Source: a virus. From it: a stretch of 64,000 nucleotides of DNA. Numbering within the stretch: position 1 is the first letter of the stretch; every line of letters begins with the position of its first letter. A program made the position numbers and the translations under genes. This document shows positions 9,016-17,543 of this stretch, one piece after another. The notes under the pieces were generated by a model, which had not been told where the DNA came from, searched no databases, and saw only the letters and a list, made by a program, of their open reading frames with translations. The stretch covers positions 29,876 through 93,875 of the IMG/VR virus record IMGVR_UViG_3300010883_000009; one strand, given 5' to 3'.

Positions 9016-9528
9016 TTATATGGTTAGTTTAACTTCGATATAGGTGTTACTGTTTTCTCCACTAAGAGCCTGATCGCCGTTGGAGTCAACGCCCGGTACG
9101 CCCGAAGGATATGTACCAGCAGCTTTGATCAAACGACCAACTTCGCCCGAAGCGAATGAGTTTGTGGGGGACAATACACCGCTTACAGCGTAAAGAAGGT
9201 CACCGATAGTAGAAGAGGATACGTTTGCAAGGAACTGATCCGTTGCAAATTCACCACCACTATGGTAAACAGTCATTTTGCCAGAAGCTTTAGTTTCATC
9301 GAAATAATCCGATGCCCTATTTTGCCAGTCACCGGAAACTCCGGGCATGGCTGATGCGCTAGTTGATTTGGTGTCGCCTGCGATTCCGTAAGGAGCTGCA
9401 TTCGTCGCACTTTGCAGTACAACTTCGCCAGATGAGTTCAAAGAAACAATCTGTCCTTCCTTAATAGTTTCGCCTGAAGCAACAGCCCTCTCAGCAGCAA
9501 CAACGTGATATCTTTCTATAAGAGCCAT
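9016..9528 (-). CDS. Putative capsid decoration / head-stabilising protein
   Basis: 170 residues, rich in Ser, Gly, Ala and Thr, with beta character (ERAVASGETIKEGQIVSLN, GEVVLQ, PYGIAGDTK). This pattern is common in decoration or stabilising proteins encoded beside the major capsid gene. It has a strong AAAAGGAG and is first in a two-gene operon with the major capsid protein, 63 bp apart. The assignment rests on position and style, not on a recognised domain; a spike or fibre base is an alternative. Confidence 0.5.
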   Translation of the reverse strand: MALIERYHVVAAERAVASGETIKEGQIVSLNSSGEVVLQSATNAAPYGIAGDTKSTSASAMPGVSGDWQNRASDYFDETKASGKMTVYHSGGEFATDQFLANVSSSTIGDLLYAVSGVLSPTNSFASGEVGRLIKAAGTYPSGVPGVDSNGDQALSGENSNTYIEVKLTI

Positions 9529-9741
9529 TTTATTTTCTCCTTTTAATTTGAGTTACTTCGCTTGAATTATTGGCGGATTGTTCTTCTTTTTATTAAAATC
9601 AGTTAATGCTGAATGAGTAAGTCGTTTTTTCTTCGTTTTAGTGCTATCGATTTGATTATGTGATTATGCCAATTTACGTTAAACCTATTCTATAACTTTA
9701 GGTGAAATCCCTTTTTTTAATTAGTAATTTTTACGGATACA
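9529..9741 (-). promoter_or_regulatory. Leader and promoter region of the capsid operon
   Basis: A 213-bp AT-rich spacer between the terminator after the protease gene and the decoration gene. On the minus strand it holds possible -10 elements (TATAGAAT near 9698; CATAAT near 9660) and ends in AAAAGGAG before ATG. A basic Lys-rich frame without an ATG runs through 9548-9655, but no start supports it. No exact TGTATAAT is present, so this major operon may use another promoter type. Confidence 0.35.
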
Positions 9742-9770
9742 GAAAAGCCCGTTCAAAAAATGAACGGGCT
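9742..9770 (-). terminator. Rho-independent terminator after protease/scaffold gene
   Basis: A 10-bp perfect stem (AGCCCGTTCA and complement) with a 5-base loop, followed by TTTTC on the minus strand, 19 bp beyond the stop of 9789-15383. Confidence 0.85.
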
Positions 9771-9788
9771 GCTTCTGCGTAACGTAAA

Positions 9789-12700
9789 TTACTTCTCTCC
9801 GTAGATCGTCAAATCCTTATCGAACTTGGTATTGCCAATCGTGAAAGAATTTTCCAACTGACTTTGCAGATCATTTACTCCAGCAGTTACCATAGGAGTA
9901 GACTCCTGCACGATTGCAGGGATGCTGTAACCAGCTTCAACTGTCTGTCCTGACTGAGCTTCTGCTGTCTTAATAGTCGTCTCAGGGAACATACGATTCG
10001 CCATAACCTGAATCTGATCCGTCTCAAAGCCCATAAGAGCTTGTACGACAGTATCAAATGTATCCTTGTCCTTGGCGACTCGTTGATTCGCTACGAGCCA
10101 TGCAGCCGTCTGAACCGCTTCGTTCTTGCGAGCTTGGGCGATTCTGTCAAGCTGTACCTGACGCTTCTGCTGTACCTGCTTTAGGATCTCGTCGTTAGTT
10201 CCGGGCATTCCCTTACCAGTATTGGCATGATCATATCCTTGCTGAACTTCCTTTTCGTGACCCATGTAAGCGTCTGATACAGGAACGTCTGGTCCATCTG
10301 CCTTGGGGTTGATGTTATCTGCGCCTTCGTTACCCATCTCAGCATTTGCTCGGGGTACATCGGGCTTAGCAGCAGGAACGTCGATGTTATCCGGTCCTTC
10401 GTTGCGGATTGTAGCGTCAGAGCGTGGAACGCCTGCTTCTACATCGCCTTCAACCGTATCAACTTCCTTCAACTTCTTTGCCTGCTTCTCTTGAGAAGCC
10501 TGCTTGATTTCATCATCACCTTCAGCAATGACGGTTCCCTTGATCTCGTTATTAATGGCAGGCATTCCCTTACCAGTATTGGCATGATCATATCCTTGCT
10601 GAACTTCCTTTTCGTGACCCATGTAGGAACTGTCTACGGGAGTCTCGGGGAGACCAGCCTTAGGATTGATGTTGTCTGCGCCTTCATTGCCAAGTTCGGC
10701 ATTTGCGCGAGGAACATCGGGTTGCGCCATTGAGACATCAATGTTATCTGCGCTTTCATTTCTGATAGTCGCGTCAGATCTTGGGACTCCAGCTTCTACA
10801 TTGCCTTCGATGTCCTTTACCTGTTTTGGGGTACTTGCCATCTTCAAAACCTCCTCATTAGTATTTCTAACTCTTTTGGAATTCATAGTCAAAGCTAGTC
10901 GCATTTCTTCCTCAGGGTCAATTTCTTCCTCTGAAGCTTCAACTTGAACTTCAACTGATGCTACAATGTTCTCTTTTTCAGAAGCAGACTCTTTTTTGTC
11001 ATCGTCTTTGCCTTTGCCTTTGCATTCGCAAGGATCACATTCGCATTTCTTGCAGCAATCCCCATCATCCTTGTCGCACTTGCAACTAGCTTTTGGGTTT
11101 TTGCAGTCATCGCAGAAGAAACCTTTAGCTTCAACAACGATTTCGTCCTCAACTTCTGCTTCAACTTCGATATAATCCGCAGGAGGAAGTTCGGTTCCGA
11201 TATCCTCTTCGTCAGCCTGAGCTAACTTCTGATGCTCTGCTTCGACCTCAGCAGATTTTTCTTCTGCCAAAATACGATCCAAAGTAGCTAAGTCGCCAGC
11301 CGTGATTCCATCTTCTCGACCCTCTTCGGCGTCATCTGAGAATGCCTGAGCGTAAACGTTCTGCATCCATTCAGAAGCGAAACGCTTCTTGATGCAGTTA
11401 CAGATAGCCTCAGCTTCCTTCAAAGTATGCCCTTCGCTGTCGGTCTGATCCTCAATGCACTCGTCCCATGGGTCTTTCTCCATCGAAATAGAGGCAAGCT
11501 TGTTCAAGTGACGAATCTTTCGGAATCCAAGCTTCTGAAGCTGTCCGCATACGCATTCAGCTAAAAGCTTACCTTTGCAAGGACCAAACGATGCAACCGT
11601 GTCGCCGCCATATCTGCGAGCTAAACGTTCCATGCAAGCGCTTACGGGGAATTCGTCTGCATTTGCAGCAGCCGTCTTCAACATTTGAGCAACTCTGACC
11701 TCAGAAGCAAACTTAAGAGCCTCTTCCTTGCAGCTTTCGCAATTCTCAACGTCAGGGAAGAGATCCCATTGTACTCTGAGATAACCGACCTCTGGGTTGC
11801 TTGCGCTTACCATGAAGTCCTTCTCTACAGGAGTTCCGCATGCTGTGCAAGAGAACTCAGTATGACCATCTTCTTCTGCCGATGCTTCGCAGTTATCCTT
11901 GCCGCAAGCTGGGCAAACATGTCCGTGCTCTTCCTGATTCTTGGCGATACGAACAATCGCATCCTTGCCAAGGCTAGTCTGAGCCGCTACGGGCAATGCA
12001 GGAACCTCAGGAACTTCAGGAGCTTCAGGAGTATCAACTCCCTCTTCGCCTACGCTCTTAGTAGGTTTGATGATCTTGAATTCAACTTCCTTCTTGATAA
12101 GGGCTTCATATTCGGCTGTGCAAGCGTTGCATGTGCCATGAATATCTCCGCCTTCATTCGTAACGTCTACGTCGGTACTTCCGCACTCAGGACATACTGT
12201 CCAAGGCATCTGACGTTCGCCAGTCGTAGGAATGTCATCTTCTGCGCTTGTGTCTTCCGTTGTCAAAGCCTGTACGGGGTCTCCCTCCATAGGTGCTGGA
12301 CCCGGCAAACCCTGTTCAGGTGCTGCGCCGCCTGCGCCGGGCATTCCGCCGCCCATAGGGGACTGTGCTTCTCGCGTCATCTTGTCCTTGGACGATGCCC
12401 AAGAGTTTTCAAGACCTTCGCCTGCCATATCGCCTTCAGGGACGGTTTCGGCAGGAGCATCAAGACCTTCAAGACCTTCGCCAATAGGAATCTCGGTTGT
12501 TCCTTCGCCCGTATCAATGTTGACCTCATTCTCTTCGGTGTCCGTTTGGACTGCGATTTGAATGGTGTCGCCGCTGATTGTTACGTTCGTAATGGAACCT
12601 AAACGAAGATTCTGAGAAGCGAGTGCGCCTTTCGTGAAAGCAACAACTGATGGCTTATTGTCGCCCAACTGTCCCGGCTCAACGCCCAACTCTTTAAAAC

Positions 12701-15383
12701 TGGTTTCAATTACCGTGTCAGCCTCTCCAATCTCTTCCTTGTTGAGGATTTCCTGTTCTTGATCCTTAACGGAAGCGAGAAGATTCTCACGTTCTGAGTC
12801 TCTTTCTGCTCTCGAAGACTCAACATCAACCTGAGGCTTCAACGCAGCGCGAAGTTCATCCTTACGGCTGACCTTAGCGGTTGTCTCTTCCTTGGCTGCT
12901 TCGAGCTTCTCTTCGACTAAAGAAGAAACGCTATCGATACCTTCCTGTCCTTCAGAAATGATATCTACGGCATCCATGAGAAGGTCAGGGTTGATTGTTT
13001 CGTCAGACGCATGAGCGCGAAGACTGTCTACGACAACCTCTGCAATCTCTTTAGTTCCAACGCTAGCAACCCTAAGATTCTTATTCTGCCAATAGGCAAC
13101 TCTCTTTGCGTAATCGATATCTTCTCTTGATTTTGAATCTTCGAAAAGCGATACGCCCAAATTGTATCTACTTTCAAGCGAGTCAACCAAGGATGCTGCT
13201 ACAGAACATGCTTCCTCGGGAGTACAACCCGTCTTGATAGCGGACGAGGCCATAACATCAACTACCGTCTGCATATGCTCGGACGCGCTCTTGAACCTAG
13301 CTGCATCCCTTCCGGCGGCTCTCGCCCAAGGTGCTGCTACGTTACGAAGTTGATCCTCGGTAATTGTATTTGGCTCGTTATCAACGCGCTTGCCCTCATC
13401 AGGCAATTGCTGTTGTGTAATAGAGTGCTGGTCGCCTTCGATCCTATTATCGCCTTCCATTTGTCCTTCTTGGACTTGATCCGGAGCGTCACCCTCTCTT
13501 GGGTGCTGCTTCAATTCAGGATCATCCAATTGACCTTCGGTGATCTCATTCTTTTCGCCCGAGCGCTTCTCTTCGAGTTGCTCTTGGGTAATAGAATGTT
13601 TTTCATCCTTCTGTCTGGCGTGATAAAGATCGGAACGCTCAAGCTGACCCTCTTGAACCTGATCTGGAGTCGTTGCTCCAGCTTCTTTGCTGATATCAGT
13701 CATCTTTTTTACTCCTTCTTTTGTAGTATTGAGATTATTCGCAAATGTATCCAATAACTTAATTGCTGCGTCTTTAGGGGAATCGATAATTTCTCCACGT
13801 TCTTGTTCTGTCAGGTCTTCATACGTCCAAACCTTTTTCGCAGAAGAGTCTTTATCTTCCGCGACGATGATGAACGAGTCATCACGTTTATTGACAGACA
13901 AGCGATGATCATTGTTTTGTATTGATGGTACTTTCTTTATATACTCGAAAAAGGATTGTTTTTCCTCCCACGAATTTGATAGAACTTCAATAGCCTTCTT
14001 TTTTTGTGCTTGCTTCTCAGCAATTGTTCGTCTTGCTCCCATCTCTGTTTCTCCTGTTTTGTTGATTCTTTCACAAATATTCGATGCATTTCTTACAATT
14101 GCTTTTCCGTCCGCTACGCGCTGTTCAAAGGGAACGTCCTTAATTGCGCAGCTTATATCTGAGACTCTCTGAATTGAACGACTGTCCTGAACATCCGATG
14201 TTCTCGGCTTAACAGGAGCAGTAATAGGTAAATTTGGGGAAGATGTTGCTGGTGAAGCAGGAGATCCCGAAATACTACCCACTCCCGCCGTAGATTCCGC
14301 AGCAGGCATAGCCGATGGCATTCCTCCGGGCGCAGGCGGCATACCTTCAGGCATAGGTGGTTCTGCTCCAACTGGTCCAGCCCCGCCTTCTTCTAGATTT
14401 CCAACAGTTCCCGGTACTTCATCGCCCATGTTCCCGTATCCTGCTCCTACCAATTCTTCCATCCAAGTCTGAAGATCAGACATAATCTGCACCAAATCGC
14501 TAGAAAACTCCATTTCGACTTGTTGACGATTTTGAATAAGGTTGATAGCAATTTGTTCCAATATCTCTAGACATTGTTCAATTTGATCAATTTCTTCTTG
14601 GCTGGCTTCCTTCTCAATAGCCGCAGTACGAACCATTCGAAGCTCGTTCTCTATGGACGCAACCTTAGCTAAGAAGTTTTCGTTAGGAATAATGCCCTCA
14701 ATATGACAATTCGGGCAGGCAGGATCAACTACAGCGCTCAACTCAATAAACTTGAGTCCGTAGTTGAATTCAAATACATCTTGATCCTTAAAAGACTTTT
14801 CTTCACCAGTTTTAACGTCTCTGGCTCGACCTGTAAATGTTCTTCCCTTGCGGTTACGAATATGCGTACAATAATCTTCGGTACGCTCAGCTTGGTTATT
14901 GCAAATATTACAAACGCTGTATTCAACCGAACAACCCATGCTGACGCCGGTTACATACTCTTCCTCGATTGAACGACAAATATGCGGATATGCATCTCTA
15001 TCAATAAAACAGATAGTGTAGATTGCCTGCTCTTCAGGGACAGCTTCAGCAAAAATAACCTTCCCGCGAGCATTCTCTACGTTCTGATTATCATGGTTGG
15101 TGAAAAAAGGAACGCCTTCAAAGCTCTTGTATGCGGAAAGAAGTTCGTCCCATGAAAAATAATCGCCGTTAGTATTAGGGCAATCGGCTTCAATAGCTTT
15201 AGCACGGAAGAACAAAGCATTGGGATGCTTCTTTATCTCGGCTTCAACGATTTTCGCCTTATCAGAACCGGGTTCAACAATAACCCTACCTGATGCTGTA
15301 CGCATCATTCGGTCACCGTCTTCATTCGCACCCACTAATGGGTTAATGTCTGTAAAGTTAAAAGATGCTTCTTTTACTATCAT
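9789..15383 (-). CDS. Giant prohead protease-scaffold polyprotein
   Basis: 1864 residues. The N-terminal ~230 look like a head maturation protease: VPFFTNHDN (His97) and TGVSMGCSVEY (Ser148) fit the His/Ser pair of U35/S78-type prohead proteases, with ELSAVVDPACPNC following. Then come a Pro/Gly/Ala-rich linker, five or six IT-x-x-QL repeats (residues ~575-680), and zinc-ribbon pairs CPECG/CNAC (~1062) and CPACGK/CTACG (~1160). A very Cys-rich acidic stretch follows (~1425, CDDC, CKCD, CCKKCECDPCEC), then two ~119-residue repeats (~1520-1730). It starts MIVKEASF (tag-like) with a strong AAGGA. MMRTAS (26-31) and MVRTAA (250-255) may be cleavage sites. Placement between portal and capsid supports the protease/scaffold role. 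Typical prohead proteases are 200-400 residues, so this is an extreme fusion. Confidence 0.7.
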   Translation of the reverse strand: MIVKEASFNFTDINPLVGANEDGDRMMRTASGRVIVEPGSDKAKIVEAEIKKHPNALFFRAKAIEADCPNTNGDYFSWDELLSAYKSFEGVPFFTNHDNQNVENARGKVIFAEAVPEEQAIYTICFIDRDAYPHICRSIEEEYVTGVSMGCSVEYSVCNICNNQAERTEDYCTHIRNRKGRTFTGRARDVKTGEEKSFKDQDVFEFNYGLKFIELSAVVDPACPNCHIEGIIPNENFLAKVASIENELRMVRTAAIEKEASQEEIDQIEQCLEILEQIAINLIQNRQQVEMEFSSDLVQIMSDLQTWMEELVGAGYGNMGDEVPGTVGNLEEGGAGPVGAEPPMPEGMPPAPGGMPSAMPAAESTAGVGSISGSPASPATSSPNLPITAPVKPRTSDVQDSRSIQRVSDISCAIKDVPFEQRVADGKAIVRNASNICERINKTGETEMGARRTIAEKQAQKKKAIEVLSNSWEEKQSFFEYIKKVPSIQNNDHRLSVNKRDDSFIIVAEDKDSSAKKVWTYEDLTEQERGEIIDSPKDAAIKLLDTFANNLNTTKEGVKKMTDISKEAGATTPDQVQEGQLERSDLYHARQKDEKHSITQEQLEEKRSGEKNEITEGQLDDPELKQHPREGDAPDQVQEGQMEGDNRIEGDQHSITQQQLPDEGKRVDNEPNTITEDQLRNVAAPWARAAGRDAARFKSASEHMQTVVDVMASSAIKTGCTPEEACSVAASLVDSLESRYNLGVSLFEDSKSREDIDYAKRVAYWQNKNLRVASVGTKEIAEVVVDSLRAHASDETINPDLLMDAVDIISEGQEGIDSVSSLVEEKLEAAKEETTAKVSRKDELRAALKPQVDVESSRAERDSERENLLASVKDQEQEILNKEEIGEADTVIETSFKELGVEPGQLGDNKPSVVAFTKGALASQNLRLGSITNVTISGDTIQIAVQTDTEENEVNIDTGEGTTEIPIGEGLEGLDAPAETVPEGDMAGEGLENSWASSKDKMTREAQSPMGGGMPGAGGAAPEQGLPGPAPMEGDPVQALTTEDTSAEDDIPTTGERQMPWTVCPECGSTDVDVTNEGGDIHGTCNACTAEYEALIKKEVEFKIIKPTKSVGEEGVDTPEAPEVPEVPALPVAAQTSLGKDAIVRIAKNQEEHGHVCPACGKDNCEASAEEDGHTEFSCTACGTPVEKDFMVSASNPEVGYLRVQWDLFPDVENCESCKEEALKFASEVRVAQMLKTAAANADEFPVSACMERLARRYGGDTVASFGPCKGKLLAECVCGQLQKLGFRKIRHLNKLASISMEKDPWDECIEDQTDSEGHTLKEAEAICNCIKKRFASEWMQNVYAQAFSDDAEEGREDGITAGDLATLDRILAEEKSAEVEAEHQKLAQADEEDIGTELPPADYIEVEAEVEDEIVVEAKGFFCDDCKNPKASCKCDKDDGDCCKKCECDPCECKGKGKDDDKKESASEKENIVASVEVQVEASEEEIDPEEEMRLALTMNSKRVRNTNEEVLKMASTPKQVKDIEGNVEAGVPRSDATIRNESADNIDVSMAQPDVPRANAELGNEGADNINPKAGLPETPVDSSYMGHEKEVQQGYDHANTGKGMPAINNEIKGTVIAEGDDEIKQASQEKQAKKLKEVDTVEGDVEAGVPRSDATIRNEGPDNIDVPAAKPDVPRANAEMGNEGADNINPKADGPDVPVSDAYMGHEKEVQQGYDHANTGKGMPGTNDEILKQVQQKRQVQLDRIAQARKNEAVQTAAWLVANQRVAKDKDTFDTVVQALMGFETDQIQVMANRMFPETTIKTAEAQSGQTVEAGYSIPAIVQESTPMVTAGVNDLQSQLENSFTIGNTKFDKDLTIYGEK
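10201..10822 (-). repeat. Two ~265-bp in-gene direct repeats, 357 bp apart
   Basis: Inside the protease-scaffold gene, 10201-10465 and 10558-10822 are near-copies; the first ~65 bp of each (from GGCATTCCCTTACCAG) are almost identical. They encode two ~94-residue blocks beginning VEAGVPRSDATIRNE and ending NTGKGMP. High nucleotide identity suggests a recent duplication. Confidence 0.85.
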
Positions 15384-17083
15384 AACGTTGTCCTTCCTTG
15401 ATACTTTTTAATTACCCGTTCAATCCCCCAAGCACTTTTACCCTTGCCTTGACTTCGTAAATCTTTAGCAATTTTTTGCAATGCTCCAAGCGTCCTTGTC
15501 AGAGTAACCTTCTCTTCTTCCGCTTCTTCCTGCTGTTCTTCGCCGTCTTGAGGCGGAGTTTTCACGGAAGGTCTATCAACCTCTATATTTTCAATTCCTT
15601 CAGAAGGTACTTCGCCTGTATCTTCTACTAACAGTTGTTCTTCATCTTCTACTAACAGTTGTTCTTCATTTTGTGGGATAAATCCTTCTCCGGATCTCAT
15701 TTGAGTTAGATCTAGACTTGTCATATTCACATTAGTTGGCATCTCGAACATAGATGGTATCATAACGAGTTTAGCCCTAGACACTGGGTCAATCTCTGTG
15801 GACTGTACCTCTGCGAACCTCAAAGCGGCAATTTTCAAAGCAGTTTCCATGTCATCGAAACCCTGCCTCATTTCAACTAAATTATTAGCAAACTCTCCCA
15901 CCATCTCTTCATAACCCTTGACCTGTTGAACGTTACCATCCGCATCATGACTCTCTTGAAACGTCCGCACTTGTTGAAGCCAATGAGTAACAATGTCAGG
16001 CGTAAAAAGTCCCTGAGCTTTGCCTTTCTTTTTTGGGCGTTTATTGTTAAGACCTTGAGCTATTGACTCCGGATCATCGCTACCTGTCTCAACAATAATC
16101 TCACAAATCTCTTTCATAAGCTTGATCATTTGAGTTTGTTCTCGGGAAGGCTTAAGCGCTTCAGATCTCTGGCTTCCTGAACGGCGAGGTTTCATAATAT
16201 CTTCAGCCAAAGGATTAACCTGCGCAAATTGTTCAGAAACTTCTTGAGCGAAGTCGTTGTCCATTTTTGCTGCTTCTAAAATTTGATCTTCAGGGATACC
16301 TCTGCGACCCGCTACTGCCTGAATAATCCCTTTGAGTTGCTCTTCTTGTTGGTTATTCTCTGCAACTCGCATAAGTAGCTTGAAAACCCCCTGAGGTTTA
16401 ATCATAAAATAACTACCTACGCCCATAGCTGTTCGATAAGGTGGATCGTTACCTTCATCTAATGACTTCTGATAATCATTAGCCGCCAAAAATTCAGGAG
16501 TCATATCTATCAACTCGTAATCTTCTCCCGGCGTTCCTTTGCCAGAACCAGTTCGCTGACGTACCTGAAGCAAAAAATCGTCTGGAGCAACAACTTCACC
16601 CAATCTAGCAACTCCAAGATCATCAGTAATCTTTTTGTAAGCAGAATGCCCCATCAAAAACTTATTCCAAAGAGTCAAAAGATTTCTAGAATCAGTACTA
16701 GGATAACGCATGGTAAAGTAACCAAACTTATTCTCTTCATCTTCTTGTTTAGTACCTACATATGGTCCTACGCCAACCATATAGGCACCATATGCGGGAT
16801 GATATCCCACATTCATGCTATAGAACTCTTTAACCTGTTCAGGATTGACTTGGTATCGTTCTGCAAATGTATCAACATAATCTTGATACTCAGATTGGAC
16901 ATGATGGATGATTTTTTCGAGCGAGGGATTTTTGGCGACTAATTGATTCCACTTTTCATCTTGTCCGCTCAAAATATTATCGAGTGTGAACCATTCATAT
17001 TCAGGACGGTACGACTGCCAATCCCATCCCATAGCAAATCGATGAAGGTTGAATCGAGCTTTACTTGTCATCTTTCTTTTCAT
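15380..17083 (-). CDS. Hypothetical structural-block protein between portal and protease
   Basis: 567 residues, mostly helical, with an acidic, Gln/Glu-rich C-terminal region in which EEQLLVED is directly repeated (residues ~480-495). No family was recognised. Its position between the portal and protease genes suggests a head-neck or portal-associated protein. The ATG at 17083 overlaps the end of 17061-17474; ATG at 17071 (MTSKARF) is an equally possible start, and neither has a strong Shine-Dalgarno. The stop overlaps the ATG of the protease gene by 4 bp, so the two are translationally coupled. Confidence 0.7.
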   Translation of the reverse strand: MKRKMTSKARFNLHRFAMGWDWQSYRPEYEWFTLDNILSGQDEKWNQLVAKNPSLEKIIHHVQSEYQDYVDTFAERYQVNPEQVKEFYSMNVGYHPAYGAYMVGVGPYVGTKQEDEENKFGYFTMRYPSTDSRNLLTLWNKFLMGHSAYKKITDDLGVARLGEVVAPDDFLLQVRQRTGSGKGTPGEDYELIDMTPEFLAANDYQKSLDEGNDPPYRTAMGVGSYFMIKPQGVFKLLMRVAENNQQEEQLKGIIQAVAGRRGIPEDQILEAAKMDNDFAQEVSEQFAQVNPLAEDIMKPRRSGSQRSEALKPSREQTQMIKLMKEICEIIVETGSDDPESIAQGLNNKRPKKKGKAQGLFTPDIVTHWLQQVRTFQESHDADGNVQQVKGYEEMVGEFANNLVEMRQGFDDMETALKIAALRFAEVQSTEIDPVSRAKLVMIPSMFEMPTNVNMTSLDLTQMRSGEGFIPQNEEQLLVEDEEQLLVEDTGEVPSEGIENIEVDRPSVKTPPQDGEEQQEEAEEEKVTLTRTLGALQKIAKDLRSQGKGKSAWGIERVIKKYQGRTTL

Positions 17084-17474
17084 TAGCTTCTTTCCATTTA
17101 TCTACCTTGCCTTTAATGCCGAATAGCTGGGCAGAAGTATAAGGCTTCAATTCTCTTGGGGTATCTACTCCCCAAGTTTCCTTAGCATAACGAGCGGCGG
17201 CATCCATGCTGTCAAAGTACTTGCCGCCTGCTGAAAAAGTAGCTGGTAAACGTCTAACTCCCGCAAAAAATTTAGCTCGGGGTTTATGGACTTGAGCAGG
17301 ACCAATAATGCAGTAATACCCTACACTTTCGTCTGACTTACCTTCGAAACGAAAATAACTGCCGGGTCCAACTACATCCTCAAACATGTCCTTAAGGAAC
17401 TGAGTTTTTTGAGTGTAGACTTGTTTCCAGCCGATATGCTTTTCGACCAATTTTTCTCTAGATAATTTTTCCAT
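17061..17474 (-). CDS. Hypothetical protein downstream of portal
   Basis: 137 residues from ATG at 17474 (MEKLSREKLVEKH). It is basic, with a YCIIGPAQVHKPRAKFFAGVRRLP block and an AARYAKETWG helix; a similar layout of short beta strands plus helix occurs in small phage structural proteins, but no family is named. A strong terminator hairpin ends within a few bases of the ATG, leaving no room for a Shine-Dalgarno, so translation must start on a read-through or leaderless transcript. The 3' end overlaps the next gene. Confidence 0.65.
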   Translation of the reverse strand: MEKLSREKLVEKHIGWKQVYTQKTQFLKDMFEDVVGPGSYFRFEGKSDESVGYYCIIGPAQVHKPRAKFFAGVRRLPATFSAGGKYFDSMDAAARYAKETWGVDTPRELKPYTSAQLFGIKGKVDKWKEANEKKDDK

Positions 17475-17476
17475 AA

Positions 17477-17523
17477 ACAAAACGCCGCCTCTCTTACAGT
17501 TTTTCTGTAGAGAACGCGGCGTT
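17477..17523 (-). terminator. Rho-independent terminator abutting the next start codon
   Basis: Long stem: AACGCCGC paired with GCGGCGTT, extended by TCTCTTACAG/CTGTAGAGA with small mismatches, then TTTTG on the minus strand. It lies 21 bp after the portal stop and ends about 3 bp before the ATG at 17474. Symmetry makes it usable on both strands. Confidence 0.85.
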
Positions 17524-17543
17524 TCCTCTTTTATTTAGTTTTT

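Noticed and set aside
9548-9655. Lys-rich frame in the capsid operon leader
   Set aside because: No ATG, GTG or TTG start is present in frame and the region is needed as the promoter and leader.
11685-12602. 305-residue plus-strand reading frame inside the protease-scaffold gene
   Set aside because: It is the mirror of a long, biased minus-strand gene; it has odd Cys/Phe-rich composition and no ribosome site.
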